From Geobacter sp. SVR (GTDB lineage Bacteria > Desulfobacterota > Desulfuromonadia > Geobacterales > Pseudopelobacteraceae), in the NCBI RefSeq assembly GCF_016865365.1, contig NZ_AP024469.1, positions 3,750,501 to 3,814,500 on the forward strand: a stretch of 64,000 bases of DNA. Direction: 5' to 3'. Numbering within the stretch: position 1 is the first letter of the stretch; the number at the start of each line of letters is the position of its first letter. Of this stretch, positions 34,534 to 42,026 are shown one piece after another. The notes under the pieces were generated by a model. The model was given only the letters and a program-made list of their open reading frames with translations, ran no database searches and had not been told where the DNA came from. The position numbers were made by a program, and so were the translations under genes.

Positions 34534-35316
34534 ATGGCAAAAAAAGAAAAATCGGAATATCTCATCCAGGCTGTTTCCCACGCCCTGGATCTTTTGGAAC
34601 AATTTCACGGTGAAGTTGACGAATTGGGGGTCACCGAGCTCAGCAAACGGCTCAAGCTCCACAAGAACAATGTGTTCAGACTGCTGGCCACCCTGGAATC
34701 GCGCGGATACATCGAGCAGAATCGTGTAACGGAAAACTACCGGCTGGGATTGAAAACGCTGGAGCTGGGACAGACCTTCATCCGTCAGATGGGTCTGCTG
34801 CGCCAGTCGAAGCCGGTATTGGAAGCGCTGGTAAAGGAATGCAACGAGACCACCTATGTTGCCATTCTCAAGGAGTTCAGCATCGTGTACCTGGATGCCG
34901 TTGAAACCGACCTGACAGTGCGCGTCGTGCCCCGTGTCGGCTCGCGTCTGCCCGCTTACTGCACTGCCGCCGGGAAAATACAGATCGCACACATGAGCGA
35001 CGAGGAGTTGGAGAACTATCTTCCCACCAAGGAGCTGAAACGCTTCACCCACAACACTATTACCGACCGCGACGAACTCAAGAAACAGCTCAAGACCATC
35101 GTCGAGCAGGGCTTCGCCGTGGACGACGAGGAACTGGATGTGGGTGTCAAGTGCGTTGGCGCGCCGATCCGCGATTATACCCGCCGCATCATCGGAGCGG
35201 TCAGCATCTCCGGTCCGTCGATGCGTTTCAGCGACGAGCGCATGGAAAAAGAGCTGATTCCGCTTGCCATCAAGGCTTCCGAAGAGATTTCAGCCAAGCT
35301 CGGTTTCCAGAAATAG
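34534..35316 (+). CDS. IclR-family transcriptional regulator
   Basis: A 260-residue regulator. Residues about 8-70 are a winged HTH (SHALDLLEQFHGEVDELGVTELSKRLKLHKNNVFRLLATLESRGYIEQN). The C-terminal effector domain shows YVAILKEFSIVYLDAVE, LPAYCTAAGKIQIAHM and VGAPIRDYTRRIIGAVSISGPSMRF, the IclR ligand-binding pattern. The effector is unknown. The ATG at 34534 has AGGA 8 bases upstream and gives the normal length; the frame is open further upstream. Stands alone and ends in a terminator. Confidence 0.95.
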   Translation: MAKKEKSEYLIQAVSHALDLLEQFHGEVDELGVTELSKRLKLHKNNVFRLLATLESRGYIEQNRVTENYRLGLKTLELGQTFIRQMGLLRQSKPVLEALVKECNETTYVAILKEFSIVYLDAVETDLTVRVVPRVGSRLPAYCTAAGKIQIAHMSDEELENYLPTKELKRFTHNTITDRDELKKQLKTIVEQGFAVDDEELDVGVKCVGAPIRDYTRRIIGAVSISGPSMRFSDERMEKELIPLAIKASEEISAKLGFQK

Positions 35317-35339
35317 GCGTGTTCATCCTTCATCACCAG

Positions 35340-35364
35340 AGGCGGCTTTCGGGCCGCCTTTTTT
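35340..35364 (+). terminator. Rho-independent terminator after the IclR gene
   Basis: AGGCGGC and GCCGCCT form a stem around a six-base loop, followed by six T residues. Confidence 0.92.
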
Positions 35365-35427
35365 GTTTTCTTGATGCTTAACGAACATTTGGCTACTATG
35401 ACTGGAATTCGTAAAGAAGGACTCCCC

Positions 35428-35634
35428 ATGCTGACCTACAAAGTTATCGAGCTGGGAAACGTAACCGAGGAAACGATAGAAGAGGCCCTCAACACCTGGA
35501 CTGCCAAGGGCTGGCGCTTCGATGGCATGCAGTTCGCCATGCGCGAATCCAGCCGACGCCCTTCCATGGCCTTCATGCTCTTCACGCGTGACGATGTCCG
35601 GGAAGAGTGCCCGCCCGTTTCCACCGACATCTGA
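35428..35634 (+). CDS. DUF4177 family small protein
   Basis: A 68-residue protein: MLTYKVIELGNVTEETIEEALNTWTAKGWRFDGMQFAMRES. The YKV start, the LN.WxxxGWxxDG block and the later FMLFTRDD strand fit the DUF4177 pattern (a small two-layer fold, unknown role). AAGAAGGA precedes the ATG. It is followed after 100 bases by polA. Confidence 0.82.
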   Translation: MLTYKVIELGNVTEETIEEALNTWTAKGWRFDGMQFAMRESSRRPSMAFMLFTRDDVREECPPVSTDI

Positions 35635-35734
35635 ATCTAAAGGCACCGCACACATACGACCCCGCTCGGAGCCCTTTCCGAAGACAATAGCTGCGGATGT
35701 CGCACGTTCCAAACCGCACAGCAAGGACATACCC

Positions 35735-38533
35735 ATGTCTCACGACAATACCCTGTATCTGGTGGACGGCTCTTCCTACATCTACCGCGCCTACTACGCC
35801 ATCCGCCATCTTTCGTCCCCCAGCGGCCATCCCACCAATGCCATCTATGGCTTCGTGCAGATGCTGCTCAAGCTGCTCAAGGATTATGACCCCCGGCACG
35901 TGGCCGTGGTTTTCGACGCAGGAAGAGCCACCTTTCGCCATGACATCTATGCCCAATACAAGGCCAACCGCATCGCCATGCCCGATGACCTGCGTGCCCA
36001 GGTGGGGCCGATCCGCGAAGTGGTGCGGGCCTTCGATATTCCGACCCTGGAGCTGGAGGGATTCGAGGCCGATGACATCATCGGTGCGCTGGCCGCGCGT
36101 TTTGCCCACAACGGCGGCCGCGTGGTAGTGGTTACCGGCGACAAGGACCTGATGCAGATCGTGACCGAAAAAGTGACCCTGCTGGACACGATGAAAGGCA
36201 CCGAATCGGGTATTGCCGAGGTGATCCAGCGCTTCGGAGTGGAACCCGCACGGGTGATCGACATCCTGGGGCTGGCAGGAGACACCTCGGACAATATCCC
36301 CGGCGTGCCGGGCATCGGCGAGAAGACCGCCATCAAACTGATCCAGGAATACGGGTCACTTGACGGACTGCTGGAACGCAGCCACGAGGTCAAGGGCAAA
36401 TGCGGCGAAAAACTGCGCGAGTTCCGCGAACAGGCACTGCTCTCCCGCCGGCTGGCCACCATCGAATGCTCCGTTCCAGTCGAAATCGCCCTTGATGATC
36501 TTGGCGCGCGCGAACCGGACCAGGAAACCTTGAACGCGCTCTTCAAACTCTACGGCTTCACCTCGCTGATCAAGGAGCTCACCGGCCGTTCCACCCTGAG
36601 CAGCGACAACTACCGCACCATTACGACCCCGGACGAGTTGGAAGAGCTGGTCACAGCGCTGGAGCAGTGCGGAGAGTTCGCACTGGACCTGGAAACCACG
36701 GCCCTTGATCCGCGTCTGGCGGAAATCGTCGGCTTTTCGTTTTCCTGGCAAGAGCACGAGGCCTGCTACCTGCCGGTAGGCCATGTGACCGGACCGTGCC
36801 CGACCCCTTCCGGTCCGCTGCAGGACCCGCATACCGTCCGCAGGGCACAGGCGCCCCTGTTCGCAGCCCTCGATCATGCCTCCGACAGTGTGACCTCCCC
36901 CACGGAGCACTGCACCATGCAGCCCGGGCAACTGCCCCGCGCCATGGTCCTGGAGCGCCTGAGGCCGCTGCTGGAGAACCCGGCCCTGCGCAAGGTCGGG
37001 CAGAACATCAAGTTCGACCTGCAGGTACTGGCAACGCACGGCATCAGCTTGGCCGGGACATGGTTCGATACCATGCTGGCATCCTATCTTCTCAATCCCG
37101 CGCGTCAGACGCACGGCATGGATGCGCTTTCCATCGAGCATCTCGGCCACAAGATGATCAGCTACAGTGAGGTAACCGGCAGCGGCAAGGAACAGAAGAA
37201 CTTTTCCCAGGTGGAGATCGAGGCCGCCAGCCGCTACGCCTGCGAGGATGCCGACGTTACCTGGCTCCTGCGGCGCAAGTTCGAGCCGTTGCTGAACCAG
37301 GGGGGCCTGGAGACCCTGTTCCACACCGTGGAGATGCCGCTGGTGACGATCCTGGGTGAGATGGAGCAGCACGGCGTCCTGCTGGACACACGGATGCTGG
37401 CGTCTCTCTCGACCACCTTTGAAACACGCCTGTGCGAGCTGGAAAAACACATTTTCGAGCTGGCCGGCAGCCCCTTCAACATCAATTCGCCGAAGCAGTT
37501 GGGCGAGGTTTTGTTCGAGCGGCTGGGGCTCAAGACCGGCAAAAAGACCAAGGGTAAAACCGGCTGGTCCACCGACAACGAGGTGTTGACCGCCCTGGCC
37601 GAGGAGGCGGAGATCGCCCGGCTGATCCTAGACTACCGCGGCGTTGCCAAGCTCAAGTCCACCTACAGCGATGCGCTGCCCCGCATGGTCAATCCCCGCA
37701 CGGGACGGGTACATACCTCCTACAACCAGACCATCACCAACACCGGCCGGCTCTCGTCCTCCGATCCGAACCTGCAGAACATACCGATCCGCAGCGAGGA
37801 GGGGCGCATGATCCGTCACGCCTTCATCGCCCCCCCGGGACACGTGATCCTGGCTGCCGACTATTCGCAGATCGAGCTGCGCGTGCTGGCCCACCTGTCC
37901 GAGGACCAGGTCTTCTGCCATGCCTTTGCCCACGACGAGGACATCCACACCCGCACCGCAGCCGAGGTCTTCGGCCTGTTTCCGGAGATGGTCACCTCCG
38001 AGATGCGGCGCCAGGCCAAAACCATCAACTTCGGCATCATCTACGGCCAGGGGGCCTTCAGTCTTGCCAAACAACTGGGAGTTGCCCGCAAGACCGCGGA
38101 GGAATTCATCGCTGCCTACAAGGAGCGCCACCACGGTGCCATCGACTTCCTGGAATCCTGCATCCGCCAGGCCCAGGAAACCGGCTGCGTCCATACCATT
38201 CTCGGCCGGAGACTGCCGATCCCCGAAATCTCCAGCTCCAACGGCAACATACGCGCCTTTGCCCAGCGCAACGCCATCAACTACCCGATCCAGGGATCGG
38301 CTGCGGATATCATCAAGGCGGCCATGATCCGGGTGGCTGCCCGCATTCGCGCCGAAGAGCTGAAAAGCCGGCTGATCATGCAGGTCCACGACGAACTGGT
38401 GTTCGAGGTACCGCAAGAGGAACTGGTGCAGATGGAACTGCTGGTGGAGGAGGAGATGTCCCGGGCCGTGACCCTGCGGGTGCCGCTCAAGGTCGATATC
38501 AGCCACGGCTCCAATTGGAGCGAGGCCCACTAG
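35735..38533 (+). CDS. polA: DNA polymerase I
   Basis: A 932-residue three-domain polymerase for repair and Okazaki fragment maturation. Residues about 1-295: 5'-3' nuclease (YLVDGSSYIYRAYYA, ELEGFEADDIIGALA, VVVTGDKDLMQIV, GDTSDNIPGVPGIGEKTA). About 310-520: 3'-5' proofreading domain with FALDLETTALDP and NIKFDLQ, so exonuclease residues appear intact. About 560-932: polymerase with DPNLQNIPIRSEEGR, AADYSQIELRVLAHLS, RRQAKTINFGIIYGQGAF and MQVHDELVFEV. A Pro- and Cys-containing insertion of roughly 50 residues lies near 350-400 between the exonuclease motifs. AAGGAC precedes the ATG. recO starts 2 bases after the stop. Confidence 0.97.
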   Translation: MSHDNTLYLVDGSSYIYRAYYAIRHLSSPSGHPTNAIYGFVQMLLKLLKDYDPRHVAVVFDAGRATFRHDIYAQYKANRIAMPDDLRAQVGPIREVVRAFDIPTLELEGFEADDIIGALAARFAHNGGRVVVVTGDKDLMQIVTEKVTLLDTMKGTESGIAEVIQRFGVEPARVIDILGLAGDTSDNIPGVPGIGEKTAIKLIQEYGSLDGLLERSHEVKGKCGEKLREFREQALLSRRLATIECSVPVEIALDDLGAREPDQETLNALFKLYGFTSLIKELTGRSTLSSDNYRTITTPDELEELVTALEQCGEFALDLETTALDPRLAEIVGFSFSWQEHEACYLPVGHVTGPCPTPSGPLQDPHTVRRAQAPLFAALDHASDSVTSPTEHCTMQPGQLPRAMVLERLRPLLENPALRKVGQNIKFDLQVLATHGISLAGTWFDTMLASYLLNPARQTHGMDALSIEHLGHKMISYSEVTGSGKEQKNFSQVEIEAASRYACEDADVTWLLRRKFEPLLNQGGLETLFHTVEMPLVTILGEMEQHGVLLDTRMLASLSTTFETRLCELEKHIFELAGSPFNINSPKQLGEVLFERLGLKTGKKTKGKTGWSTDNEVLTALAEEAEIARLILDYRGVAKLKSTYSDALPRMVNPRTGRVHTSYNQTITNTGRLSSSDPNLQNIPIRSEEGRMIRHAFIAPPGHVILAADYSQIELRVLAHLSEDQVFCHAFAHDEDIHTRTAAEVFGLFPEMVTSEMRRQAKTINFGIIYGQGAFSLAKQLGVARKTAEEFIAAYKERHHGAIDFLESCIRQAQETGCVHTILGRRLPIPEISSSNGNIRAFAQRNAINYPIQGSAADIIKAAMIRVAARIRAEELKSRLIMQVHDELVFEVPQEELVQMELLVEEEMSRAVTLRVPLKVDISHGSNWSEAH

Positions 38534-38535
38534 CG

Positions 38536-39261
38536 ATGCACCCCGAGAGGCTGCAGGCCTTTGTGCTTGGCACCCGTGATTACGGCGACACCGACCGGAT
38601 CGTGTCGCTCTTTACGCTGGAGCATGGCCGCATCCGATCCTTTGCCCGCGGCGCCCGCAAGAGCCGCAAACGCTTCGGCGCGGCACTGGAGGCCTTTGCC
38701 CGCATCGAGGTCCAGGTCAGGCTCAAGGAGGGATTGTGCGGTCTCACCCAGGCGGAGATCCACAGCATCTATCCCCGCATCCGCGGTGACCTGAACGGCA
38801 TCGCCCATGCCCTGTACGCCTGCGAACTGGTAGAGGCGATCAGCCCCGAGGGGCACCCCCTGCCGCGCCTCTACCGCCTGCTGTCAGCCTACCTGGACCG
38901 GCTGGAAGCGACTGCGGCCGACACGGCGGAGCGGCGATTTTTCGAGATCAACCTGCTCAATATCCTCGGGTACCGCCCTTCCCTGGAGACCTGTTCCCGC
39001 TGCGACACCCCTTTCGGCGGCACAGGGGCGCTCCTGTCGGAGGGGGGAGAGCTGAACTGCCGCTTCTGCGCCGGCAGCGGCCGTCCCGTATCGGCAGCCA
39101 CCCTCTCCCTGTTGCTGTCCTGCCTGGCTACCGGCACCTTCGGATCGATCCCCTTTTCAGCCGAAACGACCGCCCAGGCCGGAGCGCTGCTCGATCAGGC
39201 CATTGCCGCCCAGGTGGGACGCCGCCTGAAAAGCGTCGATTTTCTGCAACAGGTTTCCTGA
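38536..39261 (+). CDS. recO: DNA repair protein RecO
   Basis: A 241-residue protein for RecF-pathway repair, loading RecA onto SSB-coated DNA. The N-terminal OB fold reads LQAFVLGTRDYGDTDRIVSLFTLEHGRIRSFARGARKSRKRF. The C-terminal helical part has ELVEAISPEGHPLPRLYRLL, FFEINLLNILGYRPSLETC and zinc-type pairs CSRC and CRFC. It starts 2 bases after the polA stop with a weak ribosome binding site, so coupling to polA is likely. Confidence 0.95.
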   Translation: MHPERLQAFVLGTRDYGDTDRIVSLFTLEHGRIRSFARGARKSRKRFGAALEAFARIEVQVRLKEGLCGLTQAEIHSIYPRIRGDLNGIAHALYACELVEAISPEGHPLPRLYRLLSAYLDRLEATAADTAERRFFEINLLNILGYRPSLETCSRCDTPFGGTGALLSEGGELNCRFCAGSGRPVSAATLSLLLSCLATGTFGSIPFSAETTAQAGALLDQAIAAQVGRRLKSVDFLQQVS

Positions 39262-39351
39262 AGCATTCTCGCAAATCGGCATATGACAATGCCTGAAGCT
39301 GTGGTAGAGTGTGGCGCAAATTCCGATACATTGCGATGCGTGGTGGTTCCC

Positions 39352-40272
39352 ATGAAAATCATTGTTCCAGTCGCGGCGATTCTCGGCCTTGCCCTGTGCG
39401 GGGCTGCCCTCGGCTCACCCTCGGAGTTCGACATCAACCCGAAGGATCTTCCTCCCAGCCGGGCCTCGGAGTTCGAACTCGATCTAAAAGAGCTGCCCCC
39501 GGCACGACCGGGCAAGCCGTCCCAGCCGCCACGCATCCAGCACCGGAAGCACCGGACGGAACACCGCGAGTCTGCCTCCGGCGAGATCGTCAGGTACACC
39601 GTCCGCCCGGGAGACCATCTCTACCTGATCCTGGTGCGGCACTTCGGGCTGTCCGACGAGGCGGCGGAGCGGCTGATCCCCCAGGCGATGCAGCTCAACG
39701 GCATTCATAATCCCCGCGCCCTGCAGGTTGGGCAGGAGCTGAAGATACCGCTGACTGCACGGGCATCCAAACATGCCGGGAAAGGGAGCGCGAAACCGGC
39801 GGCTGCGGATCGCCACGCGGCCACTGCGGCGGCAACTGCCCAGGATTCTCTCCCCGTCAGCATCGCCGCTGCCCCGAGCTGCGTCATGGCCCGCAAAATG
39901 ACCGAAGGCCTGGGGCTGCTGGCTCCCCAGCCGGGCATCATGCAGGGGATTCTGGGCTTTACTGCCAGCAACGCCGGCCTGTCGGTGGTCGTTGCCTGCG
40001 AATTGCCGGCATCCGAAGCCTACACCTATGAGCGGCTGTTGATGCCGTACAATACACAGCTGCTCGTGTTCAGGGAGGATGAGTCCCCCCGACGGATCAT
40101 CGAGAAATTGGCCAACAGGCTGGGACTCCGCTATACCATCGAGGATCGGAATGCCCCGGAATCATCGGCATTGAGCTATGTTTTCGAGGAGGTTGGCCCT
40201 GAGCGGCGCACGGTCAGACTGACGCTGCTCCCCTCCACGGATGAGAGAAAAGTGGGCAACAAGAAGAAATGA
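39352..40272 (+). CDS. Exported LysM-domain protein
   Basis: A 306-residue protein with signal peptide (VPVAAILGLALCGAALGS). A repeated acidic motif (SEFDINPKDLPPSRA then SEFELDLKELPPARP) follows. A LysM-like domain is at about 80-140: VRYTVRPGDHLYLILVRHFGLS ... INAP-type LNGIHNPRALQVGQELKIPL. The C-terminal half (150-306) is unrecognised: LGLLAPQPGIMQGILGF, EAYTYERLLMPYNTQLLVF, IIEKLANRLGLRYTIED. Probably a cell-wall-associated or peptidoglycan-binding protein. The ATG at 39352 has only a weak GGTGG upstream. Confidence 0.83.
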   Translation: MKIIVPVAAILGLALCGAALGSPSEFDINPKDLPPSRASEFELDLKELPPARPGKPSQPPRIQHRKHRTEHRESASGEIVRYTVRPGDHLYLILVRHFGLSDEAAERLIPQAMQLNGIHNPRALQVGQELKIPLTARASKHAGKGSAKPAAADRHAATAAATAQDSLPVSIAAAPSCVMARKMTEGLGLLAPQPGIMQGILGFTASNAGLSVVVACELPASEAYTYERLLMPYNTQLLVFREDESPRRIIEKLANRLGLRYTIEDRNAPESSALSYVFEEVGPERRTVRLTLLPSTDERKVGNKKK

Positions 40273-40327
40273 ACGGTCGCCGACAATAGGCCGTGCCGTC
40301 TAATTCGAAGGAATCAAGGAAAACGAG

Positions 40328-40672
40328 ATGAGAAACGAGCTGTACCTGGGAAGCATATCGGCCAAGGCCACTGAAGAGGACATCAGGAAACTGTTCGCGG
40401 TGGTGGGAACCGTCACATCGATCCACCTGATCCGGGACCCGCAGACGGGAGAATTCAAGGAGTGCGGCTACGTCAGGATGGCGACCGTGCAACAGACCAA
40501 AGAGGCGATCGAGGTGCTGGACGGCGCCTTTTTCATCGATCGCGTGCTGTCGGTCAGCGAGGCGCGCCCGCAGCCCCCCCAGGGCAAGAAACGCCCCTTT
40601 GGCGGAAACCGCCGTAACACGGGCCCGGCCCAACGGCCGCCGAAAGGCAGCACCAGCCGCGGACGAAAGTAA
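40328..40672 (+). CDS. RNA-recognition-motif protein (bacterial RRM/GRP type)
   Basis: A 114-residue protein with one RRM at residues about 1-80: RNP2 LYLGSI, RNP1-like KECGYVRM, and the usual alpha-beta pattern. RNP1 lacks the full aromatic set (only Tyr retained). A basic tail rich in Pro, Arg and Gly (KKRPFGGNRRNTGPAQRPPKGSTSRGRK) follows, typical of the bacterial glycine-rich RNA-binding proteins. These bind single-stranded RNA; some are cold-induced. AAGGAAAACGAG precedes the ATG. Confidence 0.93.
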   Translation: MRNELYLGSISAKATEEDIRKLFAVVGTVTSIHLIRDPQTGEFKECGYVRMATVQQTKEAIEVLDGAFFIDRVLSVSEARPQPPQGKKRPFGGNRRNTGPAQRPPKGSTSRGRK

Positions 40673-40684
40673 GCATTCCGGATC

Positions 40685-40712
40685 AAAGGCCCCAACCTCA
40701 GTTGGGGCCTTT
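40685..40712. terminator. Bidirectional terminator between the RRM gene and the cbiM operon
   Basis: AAAGGCCCCAAC pairs perfectly with GTTGGGGCCTTT around a four-base loop. The last minus-strand gene ends within the loop, so the hairpin serves both convergent units. Confidence 0.88.
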
Positions 40713-40967
40713 CCTTCCCTCCAGCAGCATCCGCCAGTAGTATCCGGCCACAAACCCACCGATACTTCCCGCCGCCAGAAAGGCGAACAACTGCAGATCC
40801 CCTTCGCCGGTGTCGATCAACGGTTCCCGGGCAGGGCGCCCCTGTTCCCGGGCGATCCTGTTGACCACCGCCTCGTCGATCCCGGGCCACTTCTCCCCGG
40901 CACACGCAGGACCACCGCAGCAGCAGACAAACAGCAGTACGGAAAACAGTACGGTCCGTATCTTCAT
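40698..40967 (-). CDS. Small membrane protein of the cobalt transporter locus (CbiN-like position)
   Basis: An 89-residue protein with an N-terminal hydrophobic segment (VLFSVLLFVCCCGGPA), a periplasmic loop and a C-terminal segment (LFAFLAAGSIGGFVAGYYW). The topology and place behind cbiM match CbiN, the small subunit of cobalt ECF transporters, but I see no clear CbiN sequence signature. The start overlaps the cbiM stop (GTGATG-type overlap). It is likely an alternative small partner of CbiM. No cbiQ or cbiO gene follows here. Confidence 0.72.
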   Translation of the reverse strand: MKIRTVLFSVLLFVCCCGGPACAGEKWPGIDEAVVNRIAREQGRPAREPLIDTGEGDLQLFAFLAAGSIGGFVAGYYWRMLLEGRKGPN

Positions 40968-41710
40968 CGCCCCTCCCCCTTCGTGACAGCCAAAGCGGTG
41001 CGGGCCAACAGGTCGGGACGTTTCCTGACCAGCAGCGACACCATGCCGGCGGTGATGGCCCCCTCGATCACCCCCAGCGGGAGCTGGGTGGGAACAAAAG
41101 CCAGAGCGATCTTACCCGCCAGCGGCCAAAAGGGGCTGGTCCCTTTGATGCCTGCCGCCATGATCAGGGCAGTACCGGCATAGGTCGCCCAATCCGACAG
41201 AAGACCGGCAGCAAAGGCGGCGGGCACGACTCCGGCCCCGCAGGCGCGCAACCCGCGGAAAGCAAAGTACCCGGCAAAGGAGCCTATGATCCCCATGGTG
41301 AAGAGATTGGCACCCCAGGTGGTCAGCCCGCCGTGGGCCAAGAACAGCGCCTGGATCAGGAGCGCGACCGCCGCGGTGACCACTCCCAGTGCCGGACCCA
41401 GCAAAACCGCAGCCAGACCGGTGCCGCAGGGGTGAGAGCAGGTTCCGGCCATGGGCACCGGTATCGGCATGCAGGAGATCACGAACACCACGGCCGCCAC
41501 CATGCCGACCAGAGGCTTACTGGAAAGGTCGCTGGCGGCACGCCTGGTCAGGGTGCGGAGTCCGATTGCCAGAAACGGGGCAGAGGCGGCAAACCAGAAA
41601 GCAGCCCAATTAAAGGGCAGAATGCCCTCAGAAATGTGCATGGCGAATGACGTTGACGGCAGCAGGAAAACAGGCAGGGCCAACAATGGAACAATGCTGT
41701 GGCGGTTCAT
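40964..41710 (-). CDS. cbiM: Cobalt ECF transporter substrate-binding membrane protein CbiM
   Basis: A 248-residue membrane protein. A signal peptide of about 23 residues (ending TSFA) precedes M24-H25-I26-S27-E28-G29, the N-terminal metal-binding MHIxEG of CbiM, so cleavage would expose it. PIPVPMAGTCSHPCGTGLAAVLLGPALG and WGANLFTMGIIGSF are conserved. The start at 41710 is set by GGGGGAGAGAG upstream; the frame itself is open through the riboswitch. It is controlled by the riboswitch at 41741-41890. The ATPase and CbiQ subunits are not in the window. Confidence 0.93.
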   Translation of the reverse strand: MNRHSIVPLLALPVFLLPSTSFAMHISEGILPFNWAAFWFAASAPFLAIGLRTLTRRAASDLSSKPLVGMVAAVVFVISCMPIPVPMAGTCSHPCGTGLAAVLLGPALGVVTAAVALLIQALFLAHGGLTTWGANLFTMGIIGSFAGYFAFRGLRACGAGVVPAAFAAGLLSDWATYAGTALIMAAGIKGTSPFWPLAGKIALAFVPTQLPLGVIEGAITAGMVSLLVRKRPDLLARTALAVTKGEGR

Positions 41711-41740
41711 AAGCTCTCTCCCCCTCGGTCGGAGTCTGAT

Positions 41741-41890
41741 AAGTCTTCCAGCCAGGTCTCCTGGCTCGGGGATCATCCCCATGCCGCGCCTTCCCACCCT
41801 GACGGGCAGTGGCTTTCTGCGACACGAGTCCCCCCTCACAGTTGCGGGGCAGCGCCGGATTTCAACCGGCTTCCCTACAGCTGGAAGTTG
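41741..41890 (-). promoter_or_regulatory. Cobalamin riboswitch upstream of cbiM
   Basis: Read on the minus strand the leader has CTGGAAG, GGGAAGCCGGTTGAAATCCGGC, CTGCCCCGCAACTGTGAG, GGGTGGGAAGGCGC and the B12 box CCGAGCCAGGAGACCTGG, with the closing stem CTTCCAG. All conserved blocks are in order. About 30 bases separate it from the cbiM ATG, with GGGGGAGAGAG between and no T-run, so regulation is probably at translation initiation. Confidence 0.95.
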
Positions 41891-42026
41891 AATGGTGTGG
41901 TTTCGTAGCACAGTCCGGTACGGCACGCAAGGCCAAAACTCTCAAGCCTGGCCGGGCTCCGCCTGAATATTCTCGCATCATGAGACGCTACAACCCGGCC
42001 ATCCCACCCTTTCCGACGCTACGGCA

